64,000 nucleotides of DNA from the NCBI RefSeq assembly GCF_001940165.2, contig NZ_CP135162.1:361501-425500 (forward strand), written 5' to 3'. Both the position numbers and the translations under genes were made by a program. A model generated the notes under the pieces. It was given only the letters and a program-made list of their open reading frames with translations, did no database searches and had not been told where the DNA came from. This document shows positions 45,323 through 53,638 of the stretch, in pieces. Position 1 is the stretch's first letter. Each line of letters opens with the position of its first letter. This DNA comes from Roseburia sp. 831b. GTDB lineage: Bacteria > Bacillota > Clostridia > Lachnospirales > Lachnospiraceae.

Positions 45323-46132
45323 TTATTTGCTCATATCTTTTGATTTCTGTACGCAGGCACGTTGCGCTGCGATAACGGTGTTGCGAAGTCCGTTTTCTTC
45401 CAAAGATGCAACTGCCTCAATCGTGGTTCCGCCAGGGGAGCAAACGGCATCTTTTAATTCTCCAGGATGTTTTCCCGTCTCCAATACCATTTTTGCAGAA
45501 CCAAGGACTGACTGCGCCGCAAATTTGTATGCCTGTGCACGTGGCATGCCATCGGCAACAGCAGCATCCGCCATAGCCTCGATAAACAGATAAACATAGG
45601 CAGGGGAAGAACCGGAAACACCGATTACGGCATCCATCAGTTTTTCTGCAACCACCTCACATTTTCCGAAGCTGTTAAAAATAGAAACAACATCTGCAAG
45701 TTCAGCATCGGTAATCGTTTCATTTTTACACAAAGCGCTCATGGCTTCCCCGACAAGAGCAGGTGTATTTGGCATTGCACGAACCAGCTTAATTGGACGG
45801 TCAAAAGCATCTTCAATGGCGCGGATGGTTTTGCCGGCGGCGATGGAGACGATGACACAGTCTGATTTTACATGGTCGCGAATCTGAGGAATAACCTCAT
45901 CAAATTTATCCGGCTTCACTGCAAGAAATAAGATATCAGCCTGCTCGGCAACCTTTGTGTTGTCCGGTGTCGTCTCAATTGCAAATTTGTTACGAATCTT
46001 TTCCAAGGTAGCAGTAGAATGAGCGCTTGCAATAATCTGGCTCGTAGTTGCAAGGGAAGAATCCAGAATTCCGCCGATAATTGCACTGCCCATATTTCCT
46101 GCACCGATAAAACCAATCATTTTGTCAAACAT
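45323..46132 (-). CDS. proC: Pyrroline-5-carboxylate reductase
   Basis: A 269-residue enzyme that makes the last step of proline synthesis, reducing 1-pyrroline-5-carboxylate with NAD(P)H. The Rossmann motif GAGNMGSA lies at residues 10-17, and the C-terminal dimerisation domain contains 'GVSGSSPAYVYLFIEAMADA' and 'DAVCSPGGTTIEAVASLEEN', both hallmarks of ProC. The ATG has a perfect AAGGAGG five bases upstream. The ribosome-site region is present twice in tandem (46137-46219). Confidence 0.96.
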   Translation of the reverse strand: MFDKMIGFIGAGNMGSAIIGGILDSSLATTSQIIASAHSTATLEKIRNKFAIETTPDNTKVAEQADILFLAVKPDKFDEVIPQIRDHVKSDCVIVSIAAGKTIRAIEDAFDRPIKLVRAMPNTPALVGEAMSALCKNETITDAELADVVSIFNSFGKCEVVAEKLMDAVIGVSGSSPAYVYLFIEAMADAAVADGMPRAQAYKFAAQSVLGSAKMVLETGKHPGELKDAVCSPGGTTIEAVASLEENGLRNTVIAAQRACVQKSKDMSK

Positions 46133-46136
46133 AAAA

Positions 46137-46219
46137 TCCTCCTTGTTTTGCGGAGCAAAATGCGACTGCCCATGCAGGAGCAGAGGATTTTCCTCCTTGT
46201 TTTGCGGAGTAAAATGCGA
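46137..46219. repeat. Duplicated 29-bp segment containing the proC ribosome site
   Basis: TCCTCCTTGTTTTGCGGAG then (C/T)AAAATGCGA occurs at 46137-46165 and 46191-46219, offset by 54 bp and differing at one base. Read on the coding strand each copy ends in AAGGAGGA; only the proximal copy is next to proC. Confidence 0.85.
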
Positions 46220-46280
46220 TTTCCTGCTTTACCCCACTAAAATATTCCTGCTTCTATCGTAGTTCATTTTGGCTAAAAGG

Positions 46281-47606
46281 TCAATGCACAAAAAAGCCAC
46301 AGAGAATGAAAATTGTGGTAATCACCCAGGAAACAGGAAATGCTCGGTACAGAGTTTCTAGTTGCGGGGAAAACTGAAAAACGGTGTAAATCCATAAAAT
46401 GCGGAAGGCACATGTTCCAATCACCGTCGCAATAGCGGGAAAAAGCGAGCGCCCCATGCCTCTTAACACACCGGCGGGTATTTCGTAGAAACTGCAGACT
46501 GGTTCAAAGAGCAAGATGCACATCATGCGGATACAGGCATTTTCAATGACTGCAGGTTCCGTGGAAAAGAATCCGGCAAAGCGGTTACGAAACAGGATGA
46601 TAGGCACAATCAAAAACAGACTGAAGAAAAAAGAAAACGTGATACAAAGCCAAAGAATCTGACGACACCGTTTCTTTTGACCGGCAGCATAGTTTTGGCT
46701 GACAAATGTGGTAGCAGTTTGTCCGAAGGCAGTAATAACATAATAGGAAAAATATTCAAAATTCATGGCAATGGTACTTCCGGCAATTGTCTGTGCACCA
46801 AAACGGTTGACGGAAGCCTGGATGAAAATATTCGCAAAGCAAAAGACAGCACCCTGAATGGCAGCAGGAATTCCATTTTTTAGAATTTGGATAAGATAGG
46901 AAGAACGCATGCGGCAAGGAAAGAAGGAAACGTGAGATAGGGATGAGTCATTCCAAAGCCGTAACAGAATAATAATTGCCGAAAATGCGGTGGATAGAAC
47001 TGTTGCAAGTGCGACTCCGGCAACGCCAATGTGGAATACAAGGACAAAAAACAGATTCAGCAGTACATTAAGAATCCCGGCAATTGTAAGTATAAGGAAG
47101 GGATACCGGCTGTCTCCTTTTGCACGAAGGATTGCAGAACCAAAATCAAATAGCAGTAAAAAAGGGTATCCTAGAAAATAAATTCTAAGATATAATTTTG
47201 CCGGAGCCATGACGTCGCCGGGTGTTTTAATCAGAAGAAGCAGCGGGTTTGTGATACACTGTCTGAGAAGCAGCCCAATGATGCCAAAGATTCCCGCAAA
47301 TAGGAGGGCGGTTTTTAGGATGCCGGACAGGTGTTCCTTTTTTTGTTGACCGATTTGTTGTGCAATCAAGATATTAGCACCGATGGATAAACCGGAAGAT
47401 AAGGAAACAATCAAGGCGATGATTTCTCCGTTTGTTCCGACCGCTGCAAGAGAAGTGGCGGTATCAAAATATCCGACAATGGAGGTATCTGCGGCGTGGA
47501 AGAGCTGTTGCAGCATGCTGCTAAGCGCAATGGGGAGTGTAAAAAGCAGGATTTTTTTCGGAAGTGCGCCGTGAAGCATATCAATTGTGGTGGTTGTCTG
47601 TTTCAT
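46281..47606 (-). CDS. MATE-family multidrug/sodium antiporter
   Basis: A 441-residue transporter with twelve predicted TM segments in two MatE halves. I start it at 47606 (MKQTTTTIDMLHGALPKKIL), where a GAAAGGACAG site lies upstream; the open frame runs 37 codons further back over the promoter region. Typical segments are 'LPIALSSMLQQLFHAADTSI' and 'GQTATTFVSQNYAAGQKKRC'. It exports cationic compounds in exchange for sodium ions or protons. It is divergent from a LysR regulator gene with a shared 102-bp control region, so the regulator may act on it. Confidence 0.9.
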   Translation of the reverse strand: MKQTTTTIDMLHGALPKKILLFTLPIALSSMLQQLFHAADTSIVGYFDTATSLAAVGTNGEIIALIVSLSSGLSIGANILIAQQIGQQKKEHLSGILKTALLFAGIFGIIGLLLRQCITNPLLLLIKTPGDVMAPAKLYLRIYFLGYPFLLLFDFGSAILRAKGDSRYPFLILTIAGILNVLLNLFFVLVFHIGVAGVALATVLSTAFSAIIILLRLWNDSSLSHVSFFPCRMRSSYLIQILKNGIPAAIQGAVFCFANIFIQASVNRFGAQTIAGSTIAMNFEYFSYYVITAFGQTATTFVSQNYAAGQKKRCRQILWLCITFSFFFSLFLIVPIILFRNRFAGFFSTEPAVIENACIRMMCILLFEPVCSFYEIPAGVLRGMGRSLFPAIATVIGTCAFRILWIYTVFQFSPQLETLYRAFPVSWVITTIFILCGFFVH

Positions 47607-47636
47607 TTTTTTCTGTCCTTTCAAAAGATTCTTGCA

Positions 47637-47662
47637 ATATTGTACGCGTTTTATTACAATAT
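47637..47662. promoter_or_regulatory. Candidate LysR-type binding site between divergent genes
   Basis: ATATTGT-N12-ACAATAT, a perfect 7-bp inverted repeat containing the T-N11-A spacing typical of LysR targets, in the MATE/LysR intergenic region. Confidence 0.55.
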
Positions 47663-47708
47663 AAAAAGTGAATAAAAATGATTTATTATATCGAAAAAAG
47701 GAATAAAC

Positions 47709-48593
47709 ATGGATCATAATATTTTAAAATATCTTGCTTTTGTGAAAACCGTTGAAAAAGGGAGCTTTACAAAAGCTGCAGAAGATTTGAATTATGCGCA
47801 GTCGTCCATCAGTAAAATGATTGCGGATTTGGAGGAAGAATGGGGAGTTACCTTATTGCAGCGCAGCAAGAATGGAGTGGTGCTGACTTCCGCAGGGGAG
47901 CAGATACTTCCTTCTATAAGGAAAATATTAAGTGATTTTGGGAAACTTGAGGAACAGATCAACCAAATGAATGGTGTACAAAGCGGTATCGTGAGGATTG
48001 GCACCTTTTCAAGTGTGGCAATTCACTGGCTGCCGAACATATTTGCTGAATTTCAAAAGGATTATCCTGGAATTGATTATGAAATGCTTTTGGGCGATTA
48101 TGGAGAGGTAGAACGCTGGATTGATGAGGGGCGTGTAGACTGTGGATTTTTAAGGCTGCCGACTGCGGTAAAGTTCGATGTGATGCCGCTCAAAAAGGAT
48201 GAGTATAAGGTGGTACTTCCGAAGAAGCATCCTCTGGCACAAAAAGAGAAGATAAAGGTAACGGATCTGGATGGGCAGCCATTTTTATTGTTAGAACATG
48301 GAGGAAAAACGGAGGTTTCGGATTTCTTAGAAAAAAATGGTGTACATCCTAAGGTGCGGTTCACGACGTGGGAAGATTTTGCTATTATGTCAATGGTTGA
48401 AAAAGGGTTGGGTATCGGAGTTTTGCCAGATATGATTTTAAAACGGATTCCGTATCAGATTGAGGTTCGCCCATTAGAAGCGCCCTATTACAGAGAAATT
48501 GGCATCGCAATGAAAAACAGGCAACGCTTGAGTGCTGCAACGCAAAAGTTTATGGAATATTTAAAGTACAGGGAGAGTGATTCCCTAAGATAG
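47709..48593 (+). CDS. LysR-family transcriptional regulator
   Basis: A 294-residue LysR regulator. The N-terminal winged helix-turn-helix is 'YLAFVKTVEKGSFTKAAEDL' with 'NYAQSSISKMIADLEEEWGV'. The effector-binding domain starts near residue 90 ('GIVRIGTFSSVAIHWLPNIF'). It is divergent from the MATE gene and only a few bases from the downstream EamA-family permease gene, so it probably controls one or both exporters. The effector is unknown. Confidence 0.93.
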   Translation: MDHNILKYLAFVKTVEKGSFTKAAEDLNYAQSSISKMIADLEEEWGVTLLQRSKNGVVLTSAGEQILPSIRKILSDFGKLEEQINQMNGVQSGIVRIGTFSSVAIHWLPNIFAEFQKDYPGIDYEMLLGDYGEVERWIDEGRVDCGFLRLPTAVKFDVMPLKKDEYKVVLPKKHPLAQKEKIKVTDLDGQPFLLLEHGGKTEVSDFLEKNGVHPKVRFTTWEDFAIMSMVEKGLGIGVLPDMILKRIPYQIEVRPLEAPYYREIGIAMKNRQRLSAATQKFMEYLKYRESDSLR

Positions 48594-48609
48594 AAGGATG
48601 GTTATTGAA

Positions 48610-49497
48610 ATGAAGAAGAAAAAAGTATGGGTTGCAGATTTTTTATGTGTACTGGTTGCTGCAATCTGGGGAACTGGATTTATCGCAAGCCAGGTGGCGA
48701 TTGATGCGAAACTGAGTGCGTCTTTGATTATGGCGCTTCGCTTTTTGATTGCGGCAGCAGTGATGCTGGTGGCATGCCTGCCAAGATTAAAACAGCTTAA
48801 CTTATCCGTAGTAAAAGCAGGAATGATTCCTGGATTTTTCCTTTTTGGAGGGTTCTATACGCAGATTTTGGGACAGCAGAGAACGACGGTATCACACTGT
48901 GCATTTTTGACGGCAACAAATGTTGTGATGACTCCATTTCTTGTCTGGCTGTTTGAAAGACGACGTCCACCGGTCCGCACATTTGTCATAACCGTGTTTA
49001 CGTTAATTGGAATTGCAGTATTAAGTATCACACCGGGCAGTTTTGAATTCAGTTTTAATTTTGGTGATTTGTTATCGTTGTTATGTGCTTTCTTTTTTGC
49101 AATGCATATTACTGTGCTGGGGAAGGTGACCAAAAAGGCAGATCCGATGCTGATTAATTTTGTCCAGCTGGCAACAGCCGCCATCATATCGGTGCTTGTT
49201 TTGGCGGTTACGGATGCGGATGCCCTTTCCAGGGCAGATATGTCATCTGGAATCTGGGCGATTTTATTTTTGGGATTGTTTAGCACATGTCTTTGCTTTT
49301 TCCTGCAGACGTATGCCCAGAAATATACGACATCTGCGCAGGCAGGCGTGCTTCTTTCCATGGAAGGATTGTTTGGCAGCGTGTTTTCTGTCCTGCTTGG
49401 GATGGAGGCGCTCACAGGCAATATGATAGCAGGAGGCGCAATGATTTTATGCTCGGTTATTGCACTTGAATTCTTTTCGGGAGCGTTGGAAAAGTAA
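48610..49497 (+). CDS. EamA/DMT-superfamily permease
   Basis: About 295 residues from ATG 48610; ATG 48598 is in frame but has its AAGG too close. Ten TM segments in two EamA halves are visible: 'FLCVLVAAIWGTGFIASQVA' in the first, 'LLSLLCAFFFAMHITVLGKV' and 'SAQAGVLLSMEGLFGSVFSV' in the second. Members export or import metabolites such as amino acids or nucleosides. It follows the LysR gene within about 15 bp and is probably in the same transcript. Confidence 0.9.
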   Translation: MKKKKVWVADFLCVLVAAIWGTGFIASQVAIDAKLSASLIMALRFLIAAAVMLVACLPRLKQLNLSVVKAGMIPGFFLFGGFYTQILGQQRTTVSHCAFLTATNVVMTPFLVWLFERRRPPVRTFVITVFTLIGIAVLSITPGSFEFSFNFGDLLSLLCAFFFAMHITVLGKVTKKADPMLINFVQLATAAIISVLVLAVTDADALSRADMSSGIWAILFLGLFSTCLCFFLQTYAQKYTTSAQAGVLLSMEGLFGSVFSVLLGMEALTGNMIAGGAMILCSVIALEFFSGALEK

Positions 49498-49582
49498 GGA
49501 ATATATTATATCAAGAGGCAAATGCACAAAGTGTGTTATGTAGCATATTGGATATATCGGTACAATATATAATAAATTGTCC

Positions 49583-49821
49583 GATTTTGATTCATTTTGC
49601 ACATGTTGGTTTACATAAAAATAGCCTTTTGGATAATCATAAATTATTTGAAGAAAATTACCCAAATTCTGTGCGAATTTCAGCAGATTTTGGGTAATTT
49701 TTTTCGTTTGCGGTGTAATTGTAAAATCCTATCATATTCGGTTTACATAACATCAAAAATTAAGGTACTTTTGGAAAATTTATAAAAGAACAGCTTCTAA
49801 TTGTCCAATGTACTATAATTG
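49583..49821 (-). repeat. Dispersed non-coding element, copy B
   Basis: This is the inverted, diverged counterpart of 12027-12255. On the minus strand it shows AATTATA…TTGGACAAT (from 49821), GGACAAT 67 bp ahead of the end of TTATGTAAACC (box 49750-49740), a TTTTACAA segment, a hairpin ATTACCCAAA…TTTGGGTAAT (49658-49699), a second ATGTAAACC box (49618-49608) and AATCAAAATC (to 49583). The hairpin followed by seven T on the + strand may also act as a terminator for the EamA gene. The rest of the 49498-50032 gap holds only AT-rich sequence and the crotonase terminator. Confidence 0.72.
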
Positions 49822-49910
49822 GCATTTACAACACATTGATTAATATCGAATAAAAAGAAAATGAAACCAACATCTGCCCTTTCTTTTTCAAGAAGTAAGG
49901 AACACAAGGT

Positions 49911-49942
49911 AAAAAAATACCGCCGGTCAAATCTGACCGGCG
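49911..49942 (-). terminator. Terminator of the crotonase gene
   Basis: CGCCGGTCA-AATC-TGACCGGCG (49921-49942). On the minus strand the hairpin is followed by GTATTTTTTT. Confidence 0.85.
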
Positions 49943-50032
49943 ATATTTATAAGTACATTTGTGAGTTCTAAAAGTTATCGCAGTGCCTGCCCTATCTTAT
50001 GTAAGAACCACTTTCCTTATTATCTGGAAAAA

Positions 50033-50836
50033 TTAGAAATCTGTTAAGTCAGCAGCTCTCTTCTCTAAGAATGCTGTCATACCTTCTTTTTTGTCATGTG
50101 TAGAACATGTTACACCAAAGAGGTTTGCTTCCATCTCAACAGCGTTCTTGATATCCATGTCATAACCGTTGTTGATAGCAGCTTTTGCGATAGATACGGC
50201 ATAGCTTCCTTTGGAAACAATCTTAGCAGCCATAGCTTTTGCGGTTGCCATTAATTCTTCTGGAGCAACAACTTTGTTAACAAGACCGATGCGGTATGCT
50301 TCGTCAGCTTTGATGTTGTCACATGTGAAGATCATTTCTTTTGCACGTCCCATACCAACAAGACGAGCTAATCTCTGAGTACCACCGAATCCTGGGATGA
50401 TACCAAGACCACATTCTGGCTGTCCGAAGATTGCGTTGTCAGATGCGATACGGATATCACATGCCATAGAAATCTCACAACCACCGCCGAGTGCAAAGCC
50501 GTTAACAGCTGCGATTGTAACCTGACGCATGTTCATTAATTTGAAGAATGGTACGCTTGCTTTCATACCAAATGTTCTTGCTTCTGCTGCAGAGAAATTA
50601 ACCATTTCTGCAATATCAGCACCAGCAACGAAAGATTTGAATTCGTTGCCTTTTTTATCAGGACCACCTGTTAAAATAACAACTTTGACATCATCTCTTG
50701 CTTCGATTTCGGTTAAAGCTACGTTTAACTCGTCAAGTGTCTCGCTGTTTAATGCATTTAAAGCAGCTGGTCTGGAAATAGTAAGAACGGCAACTTCGTT
50801 CTCAACATCCAATTTTAAATTCTTGAATTCACTCAT
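50033..50836 (-). CDS. crt: Enoyl-CoA hydratase / crotonase family (3-hydroxybutyryl-CoA dehydratase type)
   Basis: A 267-residue crotonase-fold enzyme that interconverts 3-hydroxyacyl-CoA and enoyl-CoA. The oxyanion-hole segments 'FVAGADIAEM' and 'VNGFALGGGCEISMACDIRI' are present, and the catalytic Glu lies in 'FGQPECGLGIIPGFGGTQRL'. Close likeness to clostridial Crt suggests the butyrate pathway. The gene stands alone with its own promoter and terminator instead of in the usual thl-crt-bcd-etf-hbd cluster. The A/T-rich, regular codon use and the strong GGAGGGTT site suggest high expression. Confidence 0.9.
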   Translation of the reverse strand: MSEFKNLKLDVENEVAVLTISRPAALNALNSETLDELNVALTEIEARDDVKVVILTGGPDKKGNEFKSFVAGADIAEMVNFSAAEARTFGMKASVPFFKLMNMRQVTIAAVNGFALGGGCEISMACDIRIASDNAIFGQPECGLGIIPGFGGTQRLARLVGMGRAKEMIFTCDNIKADEAYRIGLVNKVVAPEELMATAKAMAAKIVSKGSYAVSIAKAAINNGYDMDIKNAVEMEANLFGVTCSTHDKKEGMTAFLEKRAADLTDF

Positions 50837-50890
50837 GATAGGAACCCTCCTGAATAAGTTTGATAAAAAATTAACAATATCGTTATGATT

Positions 50891-50919
50891 AGCTTATTCC
50901 TTTTTACAGATTTTGTCAA
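50891..50919 (-). promoter_or_regulatory. Promoter of the crotonase gene
   Basis: On the minus strand: TTGACA (50919-50914), 17 bp, TAAGCT (50896-50891). Confidence 0.6.
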
Positions 50920-50960
50920 GTGAAAAAGCGAAATGTGGCACATTTTTTCATACCAGAAAT

Positions 50961-51100
50961 GTTAGTTGCCAAAAGGCTGTTCTTCCTTTTTGCGATGGTC
51001 AAAATGGAAGAGGCCTGGCTGATCGGTTCCACGGCATTCAACGCACAACAGAAGGCATACTAAGATTTTCTAAGATTCCGAAATTAAACATTTCCAACTG
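50961..51100. repeat. Degenerate relative of the 56.7-kb inverted-repeat element
   Basis: Shares AGGCATACTAAGATTTTCTAA (51053-51073; 20+ identical bases) and GGCATTCAA with the element at 56709-57036, and has its own outer AAATGTT/AACATTT arms. The inner hairpins of the larger copy are missing. The remainder of the 50837-51174 gap holds the crotonase promoter and a TTTCCA-17-TATACT promoter (51091-51119) for the next gene. Confidence 0.55.
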
Positions 51101-51174
51101 TGGTTAGATTTGGTATACTGTGTTAGGAAATTATTGACGTTTGAAGGATTAGAAAGAGGAAAAACAAGGAAATC

Positions 51175-52146
51175 ATGTGGAATAAATTGGAAAAAAAGGT
51201 TGTCATCTTAGCCGTGGTACCGTTTCTTTTAACCGGGATTCTAACGGGCTGTACGGATGAAAAGCAGGAGAATGAGGATGCTTACCGGCAGATTGGAATC
51301 AACTGTATGAAAAGCAATGATTACGAGGGTGCAATCAGCGCGTTTGACAGTGCATTAGATCAAAAGATTGGAAAAATAGGCGACGAAGAGGTTGATATCT
51401 GCTATTACAAGGCAGCAGCACAATATGCAAACGGTGATACCGATGGAGCATTGGCCACTTATACCTCACTGGTGGACTATGACGACACCAACAGCAATGC
51501 TTATTATTTAAGAGGTGTGCTTTATCTTTCCATGCAAAATAATGCGGCAGCACTTGCAGATTTTTCCAGTGCGGTTGCAAATACGGATGCAAGCTATGAG
51601 CTTTATTTAAATATTTATCAGCAGCTTACGCAGGCGGGACTTTCAACGGAGGCACAGGATTATCTGGATAAGGCGCTGGAACTAAAAGGAAAAACAGCAG
51701 ATGATTATTTCTGGCGGGGAAGAATTTATCAGACAACCGGAAAATATGAGGATGCGATTGAGCAGTACAAAGCAGCAATTGACAAGAAAAAGACAGAGGC
51801 AAATCTTTACCTGGCGCAGGTGTACGAGGCACAGGGCGATACTGATACAGCAGAGACTTATTATCAGGCTTACATTGATTCTGGAATTGCAGATTCCGAG
51901 GCAATGAATGCCCTTGGAAAAGTTGAGATGAACCAGCAGAATTACAAAGAGGCAATTGAATATTTTAAATCTGGATTAGAGATGGATGAGGTAACAAACG
52001 AGCAGGAGCTTTTGAAGAATCTGGTGCTTGCGTACGAGAATAACCGGGATTTCGAATCTGCAAAACAGACGATGGAGACCTATCTTTCCAAGTATCCGGA
52101 TGACGAGGAAGCAAAGAGAGAATATACATTTTTATGTAACCGCTAA
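51175..52146 (+). CDS. TPR-repeat lipoprotein
   Basis: A 323-residue secreted lipoprotein. The signal peptide ends in the lipobox LTGC (Cys about residue 26), and the mature part is built from about seven tetratricopeptide repeats (for example 'EDAYRQIGINCMKSNDYEGA' and 'GKYEDAIEQYKAAIDKKKTE'). It is therefore likely an outer-face scaffold for protein-protein contacts, of unknown partner. It lies 69 bp before hflX, in the same direction. The start is supported by an AAGGAAATC site, and a sigma-A-like promoter is seen 55 bp upstream. Confidence 0.87.
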   Translation: MWNKLEKKVVILAVVPFLLTGILTGCTDEKQENEDAYRQIGINCMKSNDYEGAISAFDSALDQKIGKIGDEEVDICYYKAAAQYANGDTDGALATYTSLVDYDDTNSNAYYLRGVLYLSMQNNAAALADFSSAVANTDASYELYLNIYQQLTQAGLSTEAQDYLDKALELKGKTADDYFWRGRIYQTTGKYEDAIEQYKAAIDKKKTEANLYLAQVYEAQGDTDTAETYYQAYIDSGIADSEAMNALGKVEMNQQNYKEAIEYFKSGLEMDEVTNEQELLKNLVLAYENNRDFESAKQTMETYLSKYPDDEEAKREYTFLCNR

Positions 52147-52215
52147 AAAGTTTGAAATGTATAAACGGACAGATTGTGTGAAACAGGAAAGTTTCACAGC
52201 AGAATAGGAGCATAT

Positions 52216-53460
52216 ATGGCAGAAACATATAAGATAGAAGAAGTAGAGGAAAAAGTCCTCCTAATCGGAGTGAGTGAGCAGGAGGGAGACGATGCAGAAG
52301 ATTCTCTCACGGAGCTTGCAGAACTGGTAAAAACAGCGGGAGCAACCGTGGTTGGCACGCTGATTCAAAAAAGAGAATTGATTCACCCGGGGTATTATGT
52401 GGGAACCGGTAAGGTGCAGGAGATTCAGGAACTTATCGAACAGACCGGAGCAACCGGAATTGTGTGCGATGACGAACTGACACCGGCGCAGCTTCGCAAC
52501 TTAGAGGATGCGCTTGACACGAAGGTGATGGACCGTACCCTGATTATCCTTGATATTTTTGCGGCACGTGCAACGACCAGTGAAGGAAAAATCCAGGTAG
52601 AATTAGCACAGTTAAAATACAGACTGGGACGACTGACCGGTATGGGAACTTCGATGTCACGTCTTGGTGGTGGAATCGGAACAAGGGGACCGGGAGAGAA
52701 AAAGTTAGAGGTAGACCGCCGTCTGATTAAAGACCGCATTGCGCAGCTCAACCGCGAATTAAAGGAAGTCAGACAGCACCGGGAGGTGACAAGAGCCCAA
52801 AGAGCGAAAAATCATGTGCCGGTTGCAGCGATTGTAGGTTATACCAATGCCGGAAAATCAACACTTTTGAACCGTCTGACGGATGCGGGCGTGTTAGAGG
52901 AAGACAAACTTTTTGCAACACTAGACCCAACTACCCGTGTACTTGAATTGCCGGGACGTCAGGAAATTTTACTGACAGATACCGTAGGTTTTATCCGAAA
53001 GCTGCCACATCACTTGATTGAGGCGTTTAAGAGTACCTTAGAGGAAGCAAAATATGCAGATTACATCATTCATGTGGTGGATTCTTCCAATCCGCAGATG
53101 GAAAAACAAATGCATATTGTATACGAGACACTCTCTGACTTAGAGGTAAAAGACAAACCGGTTGTGACACTTTTTAACAAGCAGGACAAGCGTACGGATG
53201 ACGAACCGCTGCGGGATATGAAGGCAGATTATGTGCTTCACATTTCCGCTGCAAAAGGGGAAGGACTCGATGAGGTAAAAGAGCTGCTGTGCGAACTTTT
53301 GCGGGAAAACAAGATTCTGCTAGAACGTCTCATTTCGTATCAGGATGCAGGCATTATCCAGCAGATTCGGAAACAGGGAGAACTTTTGAAGGAAGAGTAC
53401 CGCCCGGAAGGAATTTACATTGAAGCGTATGTTCCCATGCAGTTATATGGAAAACTTTAA
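52216..53460 (+). CDS. hflX: GTPase HflX
   Basis: A 414-residue ribosome-binding GTPase that splits stalled 70S ribosomes after heat or antibiotic stress. The start at 52216 has a TAGGAG site. The N-terminal HflX domain contains 'HPGYYVGTGKVQEIQELIEQ', the glycine-rich linker 'SRLGGGIGTRGPGEKKLEVD', and the P-loop GYTNAGKST (about residue 208), followed by G3 'DTVGFI' and G4 'NKQD'. All GTPase motifs are intact and the length fits the family. It is probably co-transcribed with the TPR lipoprotein gene. Confidence 0.96.
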   Translation: MAETYKIEEVEEKVLLIGVSEQEGDDAEDSLTELAELVKTAGATVVGTLIQKRELIHPGYYVGTGKVQEIQELIEQTGATGIVCDDELTPAQLRNLEDALDTKVMDRTLIILDIFAARATTSEGKIQVELAQLKYRLGRLTGMGTSMSRLGGGIGTRGPGEKKLEVDRRLIKDRIAQLNRELKEVRQHREVTRAQRAKNHVPVAAIVGYTNAGKSTLLNRLTDAGVLEEDKLFATLDPTTRVLELPGRQEILLTDTVGFIRKLPHHLIEAFKSTLEEAKYADYIIHVVDSSNPQMEKQMHIVYETLSDLEVKDKPVVTLFNKQDKRTDDEPLRDMKADYVLHISAAKGEGLDEVKELLCELLRENKILLERLISYQDAGIIQQIRKQGELLKEEYRPEGIYIEAYVPMQLYGKL

Positions 53461-53638
53461 GGCGATGTGAAAGGTTTTCATTAAGAGACGGTTATCCCGA
53501 AAAGATTTTGTGGAGAAACGATGGCTTGTGTGCTAGAATAAAGGTAAATAAGCGATAGAAAGTCAGAACAGTTATCGCACCTTACAAATGGAATAAGAAT
53601 GAAGTGATAAATTCACAATAGAGAAATGGAGAACGCGT

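Noticed and set aside
53461..53638. PyrR-type attenuator before pyrC
   Set aside because: No terminator/antiterminator pair or PyrR-binding loop was recognised in the 178 bp; only a possible extended -10 promoter.
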